Shown piece by piece: positions 9,226 to 17,206 of a DNA stretch of 64,000 nt. Below the pieces are notes generated by a model. The model did no database searches. It had not been told where the DNA came from and was given only the letters and a program-made list of their open reading frames with translations. A program made the translations under genes and the position numbers. The DNA comes from a virus. Within the stretch, counting starts at the first letter, position 1, and every line of letters begins with the position of its first letter. Location: positions 1-64,000 of IMG/VR virus record IMGVR_UViG_3300042398_001307. One strand, 5' to 3'.

Positions 9226-9612
9226 TTATTCTACTTTACCACCAAAGTCTCTTAACTTCCTAATAAAGTCCTTGCGCGTTCGATAATCGGATATAACAAT
9301 AGTGCTTGTAGAAAATTCTGACTGATCAACCGCAATTTTTGAGTCTCTGAGACTATATCCAGTATACTCTCGAACTAGTTTGATAGCTGAAATAACAGAA
9401 CCATTAGTTCGAATATTCCCTATACTAAATTTTACTTCAGATGCAGACGACCCTTCAATCATTCTAAAGAACACCCGACCTTTTACTTCTTCACCAAGTG
9501 CAACATTCATTGCTTCCCAAACTTCCATTGCTTTATCAGCCCCATAATGTCTGGTTAAACTTTTAACAAACATCACACCATCATTTACAACGTCTTCTAA
9601 TGTCTCGCTCAT
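9226..9612 (-). CDS. Protein with ribosomal L7/L12 C-terminal-like domain
   Basis: 128 aa. Residues about 75-128 (SAIKLVREYTGYSLRDSKIAVDQ ... FIRKLRDFGGKVE) resemble the bL12 C-terminal fold (VIKxVRxxTGLGLKEAKxLV...LKKxLExAGAxVE), the domain that recruits translation factors to the ribosome. The N-terminal half is helical and not L12-like. A phage L12-CTD mimic could steer initiation or elongation factors; this is inferred from pattern similarity. Confidence 0.5.
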   Translation of the reverse strand: MSETLEDVVNDGVMFVKSLTRHYGADKAMEVWEAMNVALGEEVKGRVFFRMIEGSSASEVKFSIGNIRTNGSVISAIKLVREYTGYSLRDSKIAVDQSEFSTSTIVISDYRTRKDFIRKLRDFGGKVE

Positions 9613-9619
9613 ATTTTTT

Positions 9620-9883
9620 TCACAGTGGATTACTTTTTAATACTATTAATGTAAATTCAACCGGGTCAACTTCTACTGTAAGACAATCTCCCCAGCGATG
9701 TTTTATAAACCGCACGTTATCACCATCTTGTCTCCAAATTCTTGTAGAGTTCAACATAAGTTTAAAGTATTGATCAATTACAACGGTATCATCAGATGAT
9801 ATTAAAACATTGTATCTAGCAAAATATTTCGAACCAAAACGATCAATTTCAGAATCTGCAATTTCATAATAAAGATTAGTCAT
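9620..9883 (-). CDS. Small hypothetical protein
   Basis: 87 aa from ATG 9883 (MTNLYYEIADSEIDR). This start makes an ATGA overlap with the gene upstream; the longer frame to 9928 would overlap that gene heavily. No domain recognised. Confidence 0.45.
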   Translation of the reverse strand: MTNLYYEIADSEIDRFGSKYFARYNVLISSDDTVVIDQYFKLMLNSTRIWRQDGDNVRFIKHRWGDCLTVEVDPVEFTLIVLKSNPL

Positions 9884-10035
9884 CGTTGATGTTGAATTAA
9901 TGGTCTTTGGTTTTCTTTTAAATGCCAATCAAATTCAGTTCTACAATCGGAACAGCATTTTTTATTCATTGATCTAAAATGAAGTAATGCCCCATTACAT
10001 TTAGGGCATCTTTCCAATGGTTCTGAATGGTTCAT
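9880..10035 (-). CDS. 51-aa zinc-ribbon protein
   Basis: MNHSEPLERCPKCNGALL...CCSDCRTEF: two CxxC knuckles spaced as a zinc ribbon. ATGA overlaps with genes on both sides show it is translated in a coupled operon. Function unknown. Confidence 0.55.
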   Translation of the reverse strand: MNHSEPLERCPKCNGALLHFRSMNKKCCSDCRTEFDWHLKENQRPLIQHQR

Positions 10036-10187
10036 TGTGGATCCACTTTATTAAGTTCAACTACGGTAGTTTCCGACACTGATGTGTCTTCCACCGGACC
10101 AATTTTTACATATGCAAAAACAATTACCAGCATAGTGATTGTTATCATCACAAATAGTGATACCAACACGTTTCTAATTAGCTCCAT
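10032..10187 (-). CDS. 51-aa single-pass membrane protein
   Basis: MELIRNVLVSLFVMITITML starts a single hydrophobic helix, followed by a short acidic tail ending KVDPQ. It overlaps the zinc-ribbon gene by ATGA. Not recognised. Confidence 0.5.
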   Translation of the reverse strand: MELIRNVLVSLFVMITITMLVIVFAYVKIGPVEDTSVSETTVVELNKVDPQ

Positions 10188-10190
10188 TGT

Positions 10191-10481
10191 TTAGTCCTCA
10201 TCGGTGTTATCGTGGGTTTCGTTTACTTCTTTAACTGTAGATTCTATCCACAGCATAGCTCGTAAAAAGCCTTCTGCCTCAACCGTGTTGATAGTTAAGC
10301 CGTCTGCTTTAATACTTTCGTAAAAGTCTTTAGCACGTCTAACTTCCCACTCAATTGTTTCAGTTAAGTGTTCGTACTTTTCTTGCGCGATTCTATTTGG
10401 CTTTGAACATTTATTTGCTTCGCGTACAATTAAGCATTTAATCGTGTCTACAATTGTTTGGTCAAGATCTTCGGTAGCCAT
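10191..10481 (-). CDS. Small hypothetical protein
   Basis: 96 aa, helical and charged (MATEDLDQTIVDTIKCLIV). First gene after a near-consensus sigma-70-type promoter at 10509-10537, so probably early. Not recognised. Confidence 0.45.
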   Translation of the reverse strand: MATEDLDQTIVDTIKCLIVREANKCSKPNRIAQEKYEHLTETIEWEVRRAKDFYESIKADGLTINTVEAEGFLRAMLWIESTVKEVNETHDNTDED

Positions 10482-10508
10482 ATGTTTCTCTTAGTGTGTT
10501 AAAATTGT

Positions 10509-10537
10509 ATTATATCAAGTTGTTTAATAGATGTCAA
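10509..10537 (-). promoter_or_regulatory. Sigma-70-type promoter
   Basis: Minus strand TTGACA, 17-bp spacer, TATAAT; directs leftward transcription of the 96-aa gene and its operon. Confidence 0.75.
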
Positions 10538-10728
10538 GCAGATAATACCGATAAAAATCTGCAATTGGTATTCATTTCTGATGGGAACCATGTTTTTCCA
10601 GAATCCAATGATCTGCATAGATTATTATCTATAAGTTTGAACCGTATATATGAAAATTCATCATTTCTACCTAATGTTTCCCCCGCTAATAATGCTTCGT
10701 ATACTTCTCTATCGTTAATAAATGACAT
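10534..10728 (-). CDS. Small hypothetical protein
   Basis: 64 aa (MSFINDREVYEALLAGETLG). It has its own consensus-like promoter at 10757-10784. The region 'RFKLIDNNLCRSLDSGKTWFP' is typical of small phage proteins of unknown role. Confidence 0.45.
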   Translation of the reverse strand: MSFINDREVYEALLAGETLGRNDEFSYIRFKLIDNNLCRSLDSGKTWFPSEMNTNCRFLSVLSA

Positions 10729-10756
10729 AGTGTTCCTGTGTGTTAAGTTTTAATAT

Positions 10757-10784
10757 ATTATAGCAAGTATTGTAGATTTGTCAA
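10757..10784 (-). promoter_or_regulatory. Sigma-70-type promoter
   Basis: Minus strand TTGACA, 16-bp spacer, TATAAT upstream of the 64-aa gene. Confidence 0.75.
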
Positions 10785-10990
10785 GAGTTGTTAAAGAATT
10801 GTTTGAAGACACCTTCTAATGCATCGTGTAATTCATCTTCTAGTTTTTTAACTTCATCTTCAGATAAATCTAATGTAAATGGTAGTGTAATTGTTGACAC
10901 AACTTTTTTACCATGTGTTTCAAATTTGTAATTTGCACCAGGAGTTTGGCATTTTGTTTTTGTTTCGATTAAATTAATTAAATCTCTCAT
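10781..10990 (-). CDS. Small hypothetical protein
   Basis: 69 aa (MRDLINLIETKTKCQTPG), with an acidic helix near the C-terminus. The promoter of the next gene overlaps its 3' end. Not recognised. Confidence 0.4.
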   Translation of the reverse strand: MRDLINLIETKTKCQTPGANYKFETHGKKVVSTITLPFTLDLSEDEVKKLEDELHDALEGVFKQFFNNS

Positions 10991-11008
10991 TGTAGTTCCT
11001 TATTAACT

Positions 11009-11039
11009 ACAATATTTATTGTTTACAACAGTTAAGCGT
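11009..11039 (+). promoter_or_regulatory. Sigma-70-like promoter region before homing endonuclease
   Basis: TTTACA, then a 17-bp spacer and TATAAT near 11022-11050 on the plus strand (exact ends approximate). A GATAAATA late-type box follows at 11059, so the endonuclease may have early and late transcripts. Confidence 0.5.
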
Positions 11040-11072
11040 TGTGATATAATCAATTAACGGATAAATAAAGAT

Positions 11073-11100
11073 GTAGTTCGCGGATGGCCGTCCCAACTAC
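11073..11100 (+). promoter_or_regulatory. Conserved leader hairpin of homing endonuclease genes
   Basis: GTAGTT...AACTAC outer stem with an inner GGA/TCC stem and TGGCCG loop, 25 nt before the start codon. The same design (6-bp outer stem, short inner stem, TTGCCG-like loop) precedes the endonucleases at 23854 and 56861, each just after an ATAAATA box. Probably controls translation of these genes. Confidence 0.65.
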
Positions 11101-11125
11101 TCTAACATTAACAAGGAATGTCAGC

Positions 11126-11884
11126 ATGAATATTTATACAATCTATACAGCCACTAATAAAATAAATGGAAAAAACTATATTGGGTTTGATTCAAAATGG
11201 CCTAAAAGAAAATACGAACATCATTATAATAGCACAGTTGGCTCATCAAATCAAGTATTCTATAATGCAATACGGAAATACGGATGGGATAATTTTGAAT
11301 GGAACATAATTTATCAATCACATGATGCAGAACATACGTTAACGGTAATGGAAAATCATTTCATAAATGAATATCGTAGCTATATTCATTTTGAAAATAG
11401 TAATGGATATAACATGACATTAGGTGGAGAAGGAACAGTTGGTCATATACATACCCTGGAAACCAGAAATAACATTAGTAATGCATTATTAGGAAAAACA
11501 AAAGGAAAACCAAAACCGCCTAGATCAGCTGAACATTGTGCAAATATAAGTAAATCTAAACGAAATATTATTCCATGGAATAAAGGAAAAACTGGTCTAT
11601 CTATCTGGAATAAAGGAAAAACTGGTATTTTTTCAGATGAACAACTACAAAATTTAAGAAACCATGCACTAGGGCGTGATAAAGGGAAAGTCTGGTATAA
11701 TGATGGTATTAATGAATATTTTATATTTCCTCATCAAACATTAGATGCCTATATAAAAGGAAGAATAAAAAAATCTAGAAATATGAAATCTGTGAATTGT
11801 CCTCATTGTGGTATATCCGGTAGTGGTGGGAATATGACTAGATACCATTTTGATAATTGTAAAGACAATAAAAAGGGGACATAA
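11126..11884 (+). CDS. GIY-YIG homing endonuclease
   Basis: 252 aa from ATG 11126 with an AAGGA ribosome site. N-terminal GIY-YIG domain (IYTIYTATNKINGKNYIGF ... residues 3-90), then NUMOD3-like repeats (LGKTKGKPKPP, WNKGKTG twice) and a C-terminal Cys/His finger (CPHCGISGSGG...H...C). A free-standing mobile nuclease between phage genes, just downstream of the pmoC terminus. Target not determinable. Confidence 0.9.
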   Translation: MNIYTIYTATNKINGKNYIGFDSKWPKRKYEHHYNSTVGSSNQVFYNAIRKYGWDNFEWNIIYQSHDAEHTLTVMENHFINEYRSYIHFENSNGYNMTLGGEGTVGHIHTLETRNNISNALLGKTKGKPKPPRSAEHCANISKSKRNIIPWNKGKTGLSIWNKGKTGIFSDEQLQNLRNHALGRDKGKVWYNDGINEYFIFPHQTLDAYIKGRIKKSRNMKSVNCPHCGISGSGGNMTRYHFDNCKDNKKGT

Positions 11885-11900
11885 AGTCCCCTTTCTGTTA
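11875..11900 (+). terminator. Terminator overlapping the endonuclease stop
   Basis: GGGGAC-ATAAA-GTCCCC followed by TTTCTGTTATT. It contains the stop codon of the endonuclease and lies between convergent genes, so may also end the pmoC transcript. Confidence 0.7.
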
Positions 11901-11913
11901 TTATTGATTTAGG

Positions 11914-12666
11914 TTATTCTAAATCTTTTTTCAACAATTTTGAAATTGCCATTACTTCGGTGTTCACAACACCCATTATAGCTAGAGCAGCCCAACCAAA
12001 GAATACGAAACCGTAATGTAATGGGGCTACAAATAATTCCTCCATAAACCAGAATGTGTGGCCCCATTCGTTCAGGCCAACATTTGGTAAGATCATGAAA
12101 GGACCGATAACCGCGATCAAATACATCAAATGTAAACCTTCTTGGTATGTAGGCAATCTTGTTTTTGCATACATGAAAGAAGCTGTACCAGTGATGATAT
12201 AGATTGGGTATGACAAGTAGAACTCGATGATGTGACTTGGAGTAAAGTCAGTATCACGAACGATAGTTTGGTGCCATGTACCGTCTTGCTCTGTGAAGTA
12301 AGAAGCACCCCAGTAGATAGCCCAGCCGTAGCAAACCAACCATGTCCAGTGAGTAAAATGTCTTCTCAACTCTTCACGTGGAGTGATTGACATAACTTTA
12401 CGGTCACGAGTTTTCCAAATGTAACCATTGATACCAGCGAACAATACAACTTCCGCTACGATTTCAATGTACAACATGTTCATCCAGTATGTTTCGAACT
12501 CTGGTGCAAACGAGTCAAGACCAGCTGACCAGCCATAAACACCTTCGTACCAACGAATGAATGAATAGAATACCAAATAGAGCATCATACCAGCCCATAG
12601 ATTTACTTTATTTAACAACGGTGCAGCAGATGCATCGCTTTTTACGTTTTCAGATATAGCAGCCAT
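11914..12666 (-). CDS. pmoC: Particulate methane monooxygenase subunit C (PmoC)
   Basis: 250 aa, full length. PmoC is an inner-membrane subunit of the copper enzyme that oxidises methane to methanol. All expected metal ligands are present with family spacing: Asp128, His132, His145 (DGTWH...TPSH) and Asn199, His203, His217 (NEWGH...PLHYG), equivalent to the CuC and CuD sites. Several hydrophobic helices are obvious. pmoA and pmoB are absent, so the phage subunit must join host subunits. It has a consensus promoter, a 9-bp leader hairpin and an AGGAGG ribosome site, and its GC content is higher than its neighbours, suggesting acquisition from a methanotroph. Amo/Pxm subunit C is a less likely alternative. 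Confidence 0.95.
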   Translation of the reverse strand: MAAISENVKSDASAAPLLNKVNLWAGMMLYLVFYSFIRWYEGVYGWSAGLDSFAPEFETYWMNMLYIEIVAEVVLFAGINGYIWKTRDRKVMSITPREELRRHFTHWTWLVCYGWAIYWGASYFTEQDGTWHQTIVRDTDFTPSHIIEFYLSYPIYIITGTASFMYAKTRLPTYQEGLHLMYLIAVIGPFMILPNVGLNEWGHTFWFMEELFVAPLHYGFVFFGWAALAIMGVVNTEVMAISKLLKKDLE

Positions 12667-12704
12667 TTTATACCTCCTAATAGGTGTTATTGACTTTTAA
12701 ATTC

Positions 12705-12724
12705 GGTTTAACGCCCGTTAAACC
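12705..12724 (-). promoter_or_regulatory. Perfect 9-bp hairpin in the pmoC leader
   Basis: Minus strand GGTTTAACG-GG-CGTTAAACC (allowing a 4-nt loop), about 40 nt downstream of the transcription start and 35 nt before the ribosome site. No T run, so more likely an mRNA-stability or control element than a terminator. Confidence 0.6.
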
Positions 12725-12773
12725 AGCTCGCGGGAGATAGAGCTACAACAACTGTTTAGTAGTTGATGTAAAT

Positions 12774-12802
12774 ATTATATATCAGTGTGTCATGTTTGTC
12801 AA
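12774..12802 (-). promoter_or_regulatory. Consensus sigma-70 promoter of pmoC
   Basis: Minus strand TTGACA, 17-bp spacer, TATAAT: a perfect match, indicating strong expression by host RNA polymerase from early infection, with a roughly 100-nt leader. Confidence 0.85.
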
Positions 12803-12829
12803 CATTATTTATAATTCCTGAGTAAAATA

Positions 12830-14143
12830 CTACAGTTTTTCTCCAGGAATGAATCCACGAAATCTTCTAAATCGTGGGAATCGTAGGCTATAAGTATCAT
12901 CACGGTTTTTAGTTATTGCATCGGCCCTGACTTCAACCAATTCATTAATAATTGTGTGACGGGACTCCCATATATCAGATCGAAGCTTATCACTGAAACC
13001 ACTACCCACATTAACCATGATTTCCTTTTCATCATCGATACCGTCACATACCAGCGCACCTGTGGTTCCTTCATACTTACCCGTTCCTTCTTCAACGCTT
13101 ACTATTCGTAAAGTTACTTCGATAAATGGTTTAAGTTTTAACCAAGCAACTGATCTATCACAGACATATGGTGCAGTGGGATCTTTGATCATTATCCCTT
13201 CATATCCACCATCAATCGCAGTTTGGTTGATTTCAAGGTATCTATTATAACCATCAGATGTATCTAAATCAACCAATTCCTGTTTTACTACTCTCACATT
13301 AAGCAGTTGTAGGAAAATCTTATCTTCAAACCAATATTTCAGATTAGTTGAACGTTGATGTTGTGAAACTTTGTATGAACCTTTTTCAAAATCTGCTAAT
13401 GGAATCATATCAAATAGGTAAAGGATTGCATCATTGGTTGATACATTTTCCTTACGATTTACCTGAGTCATCAGATCTTGGAATGATGAACTCATAATTT
13501 CACCATCAAATACGGTGGGTTCTGTAAGAGTATTAGCTACAAATGAAAATTGTTGTTTAACTTGTTCAAAGTTTAATAACTCTTTACCATTACGACTATA
13601 CTGGTCAACACGCCCGTTAGGATAGACAACGGTAAGAACACGAACCCCATCAAGTTTAACTTCGAGAAGTTTCTTTCCTGATACTTTAGACTCGTGATTA
13701 GCACTATCATGGGCAAGCTGGCAACTAAAAACAGGAATAGTGTAAGTAGCATGTTTCTTTACTACCTTATTAATAGTTTTTACACTGGTACCACATCGTA
13801 GGTCTTTGATCAAGATTCTACGATACCAATTATTCCACTGTTCTTTAGTGGATTTGGCCATTAACTCTTTTATGGTGTCTCTAGCAAGATTGCCAGTACA
13901 TGAACGATCAATAAAAGTAGAAACAGTGTTAAAAAAATCATCCCAAGCAAGTCCAGGTCCGTCTTCATCGGTTTTCTCCTCAATTTGTTTAAGACCAAAT
14001 GTAGTGGTAGCACTTAGTGCTAGCTTACACCCATGAAAGAAAATATCATTTGATGCTTCTGATTCACGTTTTATAACAGACTCTTTAAATAATCTACTAT
14101 TATCCGATTCCAATTCTTTAATTATTTCATGCGGTAAGTTCAT
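12830..14143 (-). CDS. ATP-dependent DNA ligase (T4 gp30-like)
   Basis: 437 aa. Nucleotidyltransferase motif I is EVKLDGVR with the adenylated Lys163; further motifs are FDGEIMS (III), EGIMIKD (IV) and AWLKLKP (V), followed by an OB-fold. It seals nicked DNA in replication and repair. Slightly shorter than T4 ligase (487 aa). Its stop overlaps the downstream small gene's neighbour by one base, so it is part of the 12.8-15.1 kb operon. Confidence 0.93.
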   Translation of the reverse strand: MNLPHEIIKELESDNSRLFKESVIKRESEASNDIFFHGCKLALSATTTFGLKQIEEKTDEDGPGLAWDDFFNTVSTFIDRSCTGNLARDTIKELMAKSTKEQWNNWYRRILIKDLRCGTSVKTINKVVKKHATYTIPVFSCQLAHDSANHESKVSGKKLLEVKLDGVRVLTVVYPNGRVDQYSRNGKELLNFEQVKQQFSFVANTLTEPTVFDGEIMSSSFQDLMTQVNRKENVSTNDAILYLFDMIPLADFEKGSYKVSQHQRSTNLKYWFEDKIFLQLLNVRVVKQELVDLDTSDGYNRYLEINQTAIDGGYEGIMIKDPTAPYVCDRSVAWLKLKPFIEVTLRIVSVEEGTGKYEGTTGALVCDGIDDEKEIMVNVGSGFSDKLRSDIWESRHTIINELVEVRADAITKNRDDTYSLRFPRFRRFRGFIPGEKL

Positions 14144-14517
14144 TATTCATCCTTTAGTATTTTTTCAAACCATTCCATTATTTCGTAATCTTTATAATTA
14201 CTTGATATTTTTATTAGGTGTGGTCTTAACAATTCATGTTGCAATGCGGTTATATCTTTATTATTGAAATTCCATGAAGATGTATTAAAAGCATTTGCAA
14301 AATATAATTGTTCAAACTTTTCTGATAAAGATAACCTAACCGATGGTGTTAATCGTACACCCCAATATACAACAGATGCAATTGCAAATGCCTGTTCTGC
14401 CGTCATATGGACACCATTCCAACATGCTAACCATGTTGCATGATGTTCATTATAATACAGTACTGGTTTTACATCTATGCGGCTCCAGGTTTCTGCTTGA
14501 AAGATATCAATACTCAT
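14143..14517 (-). CDS. Hypothetical protein in DNA ligase operon
   Basis: 124 aa from ATG 14517 (MSIDIFQAETWSRID), overlapping the nucleotidyltransferase gene by 11 bp and touching the ligase start. No domain recognised. Tight coupling suggests a role in nucleic-acid metabolism. Confidence 0.5.
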   Translation of the reverse strand: MSIDIFQAETWSRIDVKPVLYYNEHHATWLACWNGVHMTAEQAFAIASVVYWGVRLTPSVRLSLSEKFEQLYFANAFNTSSWNFNNKDITALQHELLRPHLIKISSNYKDYEIMEWFEKILKDE

Positions 14518-15142
14518 TAGTTGCTCTCCAATCAATTGCAGTTTTTTCACTAATCATTTGATTATATAGATCAACCGATGGTTTATATCCATAAATTACA
14601 TATTTAACTAATCGACTAGAGATATTTTTTCTTACAGTATCATCCGTAAGTCTTATAGTTTTTGTTCGTAAATCAGCAGCAGTCTGTTCACCCAACATAG
14701 TGGTATCACCATCAGTTACCAATTGACATATTGTAAAATCAAAATGGTTAAGTAGATCAGTAACATTATCAAATATAACATTACGAATTAACTGAACTGT
14801 ATGGATCTCTGTATTATATTCGATTTTAAATGTATCTGCATTAATAGTTGAAATAACATCTTCAGTTAATGCACTAAGTTGGTTGTATACAGTTGAATAC
14901 TGTGTTATAGATGATACCCATATATCCCAATCAGACAGTTTTATTGGCTCATTGGTATATATTTTCCTAACGATACCACCGGCTAACCAGGGCCCATTAT
15001 TAATATCGAGATCCAAATATGTTGCTAGCTTCTTACCAAATAAATCTTTGATAACCGGTTTTTTTGTAATTGGTGTTGGAATATTTTCCAATGTTTCAAC
15101 ACCAAGTTTTGTGTTTTTTGTAAATAGTTTTGTAAAATCCAT
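14507..15142 (-). CDS. Nucleotidyltransferase of the CCA-adding / poly(A) polymerase head type
   Basis: 211 aa. 'GPWLAGGIVRK' followed by 'LSDWDIWV' matches the GGxVR...DxD signature of Pol-beta superfamily tRNA nucleotidyltransferases, and 'NHFDFTICQ' resembles their second motif. Length covers only the head and neck domains. Next to a large tRNA array, most of whose tRNAs encode CCA, it may repair tRNA ends or add nucleotides elsewhere. Activity is inferred. Confidence 0.55.
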   Translation of the reverse strand: MDFTKLFTKNTKLGVETLENIPTPITKKPVIKDLFGKKLATYLDLDINNGPWLAGGIVRKIYTNEPIKLSDWDIWVSSITQYSTVYNQLSALTEDVISTINADTFKIEYNTEIHTVQLIRNVIFDNVTDLLNHFDFTICQLVTDGDTTMLGEQTAADLRTKTIRLTDDTVRKNISSRLVKYVIYGYKPSVDLYNQMISEKTAIDWRATNEY

Positions 15143-15157
15143 TTTATTATTACCAAA

Positions 15158-15760
15158 TTACCGTTTAGTTACAATCTCATCGCACAATCCATAAGCAAGG
15201 GCTTCTTGGGCACTCATAAATGTATCACGATCCATATCACGTTCAAAATCCTCATACGTTTTACCGGCAGTATTGTGTTCAACGTATAACTGGGTAAGGA
15301 TTTGTTTCATCTTTGTGATTTCTTTGTATTGAATTTCAATATCACTTTGCATTCCACGTGCACCACCGCTTGGTTGATGAATCATGTGACGGGCGTATGG
15401 CAGCATATATCGTTTACCTGGTGTTCCAGCTTGTGCTAAAAAACTACCCATTGAACAAGCTTGTCCCATAACAATAGTTGAAACATCTGGTTTAATAAAT
15501 TGCATGGTATCGTAGATTGCCATACCTGCAGTAATCACACCACCAGGGCTATTAATATAAAACTGGATATCTTCATTGCCTTGGCTTTCCAAGAATAAAA
15601 ACTGTGCTACCAAGATACTTGCCGAATGTTCATTCACATCGGTATCTAGCATTACTATACGGTCTTTGAGTAATCGACTGTAAATATCGTATGAACGTTC
15701 GCCACGTGCTTCTTGCTCTACGACCATAGGGATTAATGACGGCATTTGTTGTTTCCTCAT
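15158..15760 (-). CDS. clpP: ATP-dependent Clp protease proteolytic subunit ClpP
   Basis: 200 aa, family length. Catalytic Ser103 (GQACSMGSF), His128 (HMIHQPSGG) and an Asp near 177 are present. It forms the barrel that degrades substrates delivered by ClpA/ClpX. No Clp ATPase is in the window, so it would use host ATPases; a phage ClpS lies at 57.6 kb. Own promoter at 15778-15806. Confidence 0.95.
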   Translation of the reverse strand: MRKQQMPSLIPMVVEQEARGERSYDIYSRLLKDRIVMLDTDVNEHSASILVAQFLFLESQGNEDIQFYINSPGGVITAGMAIYDTMQFIKPDVSTIVMGQACSMGSFLAQAGTPGKRYMLPYARHMIHQPSGGARGMQSDIEIQYKEITKMKQILTQLYVEHNTAGKTYEDFERDMDRDTFMSAQEALAYGLCDEIVTKR

Positions 15761-15777
15761 GTGTTAAAATTGTGTGT

Positions 15778-15806
15778 ATTATAGGCTAAAAGCTTACGCT
15801 TGTCAA
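15778..15806 (-). promoter_or_regulatory. Sigma-70-type promoter of clpP
   Basis: Minus strand TTGACA, 17-bp spacer, TATAAT; start codon about 30 nt downstream with an AGGA ribosome site. Confidence 0.8.
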
Positions 15807-15809
15807 CTA

Positions 15810-15986
15810 TTATTTGTGATCATCTATTTCTTGATCGGATAAATCTTCGTATTCAGATAATTTTTTTCGAAGAATCCGAATGGTTTCTTCTAATGATTCA
15901 ATATGATCTGCAACATGGCCAAAAAATTCATTCGAATTCCATGAAGTCATTCTTATCATGCTACTAATACTTTTTGCGTCCTCCAT
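15810..15986 (-). CDS. Small coiled-coil protein
   Basis: 58 aa (MEDAKSISSMIRMTS ... IESLEETIRILRKKLSEYEDL), heptad pattern in the C-terminal half. Its ATG abuts the stop of the phosphoesterase gene, with an AGGAGG-like site inside that gene's end. Function unknown. Confidence 0.5.
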   Translation of the reverse strand: MEDAKSISSMIRMTSWNSNEFFGHVADHIESLEETIRILRKKLSEYEDLSDQEIDDHK

Positions 15987-16826
15987 TTAAACCTCCAATA
16001 AAATATTTGGGTTCCAACCAGTATTTTCATGGTATGAATCGCCCTCGTAACCTCTCGGGTTGCATACTATTCTGGTTTCACCAAGTTTATAATCAAGTAC
16101 CTCATGGGTATGTCCATGAACCCACAATGCTATATTTGGATTATCTAATATAAACTTAGATAGATCACTATGATATCCACCATTCATTTCATATTGGTCT
16201 GCATATTTGTCTACGATACTCAAATAACTAGGTGAGTGGTGAGTTGCTATTACAATCTTTTTATCTGATGGGGCATTTTCAACCATCATTTCGATATAAT
16301 CCATGCTTTTATGATGTCTATCGATGGTGTCAGTCATCTGCAACTTTCTATAGCCTTTATGATCATTCTTTATAAGAGCATAATCATTCATCATGAAAGG
16401 AAGTTGATACATTGTTAGTGGGTCACCTTTATGTGCATCGGTCCATAGTGTTGCTCCGATGAAGATGATATCATCTATAGTCACGGATGCATTTTCAAGG
16501 AAGTGTACATTCGGATATCTTGAGCACTCATCTTTTAAATATTCTAATCCAGCATGAAATTTACCTTGGTAAAATTCATGATTACCAGCAACATAGATAA
16601 CATGTTTAAATTCATCAGAGCATTCTTTAAGAAATTCTCTAAAACGCCATGCTTTTAGTTGTCTACTTGAATTATATATTTGTTCGGTAGAATCAGCTGG
16701 ATAGTCATGTAATATTTCTGACATAAGTATATCACCAGACAATATTAACACATCGGCTTCTTGCGAATTAGTCAGTGTAATTGGACTGAATTCCATATGT
16801 AAATCGCTAACAACTGTTATTTTCAT
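15987..16826 (-). CDS. Calcineurin-like metallophosphoesterase
   Basis: 279 aa with the full motif set: SDLHMEF (DxH), SGDI (GD), AGNHEFY (GNHE), ATHHSPS and HGHTHE. It hydrolyses phosphomono- or diesters using two metals. Its substrate may be nucleic-acid 2',3'-cyclic phosphate or cyclic nucleotides. One base from IF-1 upstream, in an operon. Confidence 0.85.
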   Translation of the reverse strand: MKITVVSDLHMEFSPITLTNSQEADVLILSGDILMSEILHDYPADSTEQIYNSSRQLKAWRFREFLKECSDEFKHVIYVAGNHEFYQGKFHAGLEYLKDECSRYPNVHFLENASVTIDDIIFIGATLWTDAHKGDPLTMYQLPFMMNDYALIKNDHKGYRKLQMTDTIDRHHKSMDYIEMMVENAPSDKKIVIATHHSPSYLSIVDKYADQYEMNGGYHSDLSKFILDNPNIALWVHGHTHEVLDYKLGETRIVCNPRGYEGDSYHENTGWNPNILLEV

Positions 16827-16827
16827 T

Positions 16828-17046
16828 TTAGAGCCTATAAATTACTCGTCCCTTATTCAAATCATAAGGACTTACTTCTATTTTTACTTTATCCCCTTGG
16901 ATAACTCTGATTTTGTGTTGTTTTAGTTTGCCTCCTAGATAACAAACTAAAACATGATCGGTATTTTCAACCTGTACTTTAAACATATTACCTGGTAATA
17001 CGTCATTGACCATCCCGGTCATTTCTATCATATCTTCTTTACTCAT
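16828..17046 (-). CDS. infA: Translation initiation factor IF-1
   Basis: 72 aa, the exact bacterial length. MSKEDMIEMTGMVNDVLPG...MFKVQVEN...IRVIQGDKVKIEVSPYDLNKGRVIYR follows the S1/OB-fold of IF-1 throughout. It binds the 30S A site during initiation. With two initiator-like tRNAs and an L12-like protein it suggests the phage adjusts translation start. It overlaps the AbrB-like gene by 8 bp. A phage-borne IF-1 is unusual. Confidence 0.9.
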   Translation of the reverse strand: MSKEDMIEMTGMVNDVLPGNMFKVQVENTDHVLVCYLGGKLKQHKIRVIQGDKVKIEVSPYDLNKGRVIYRL

Positions 17047-17206
17047 TTTTTCGGATTACTAATCCTTCATTCTCCACTTTAATTGTTAAGGTATCACCAG
17101 GTTTCCATCCCATTGATGTGCGAATTTCTTCTGGTATGTTCATAAGAACATTTTCGAGGTCATTTGGGATATCTTCAAATATTTCTTCTACATTATAAGT
17201 AACCAT
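17039..17206 (-). CDS. AbrB/SpoVT-like swapped-hairpin protein
   Basis: 55 aa. The C-terminal half (IPEEIRTSMGWKPGDTLTI ... GLVIRKNE) is the AbrB/MazE-type DNA-binding beta-hairpin dimer pattern. May be a small transcription regulator or antitoxin-like protein; no toxin partner seen. Its stop lies in the IF-1 start. Confidence 0.65.
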   Translation of the reverse strand: MVTYNVEEIFEDIPNDLENVLMNIPEEIRTSMGWKPGDTLTIKVENEGLVIRKNE

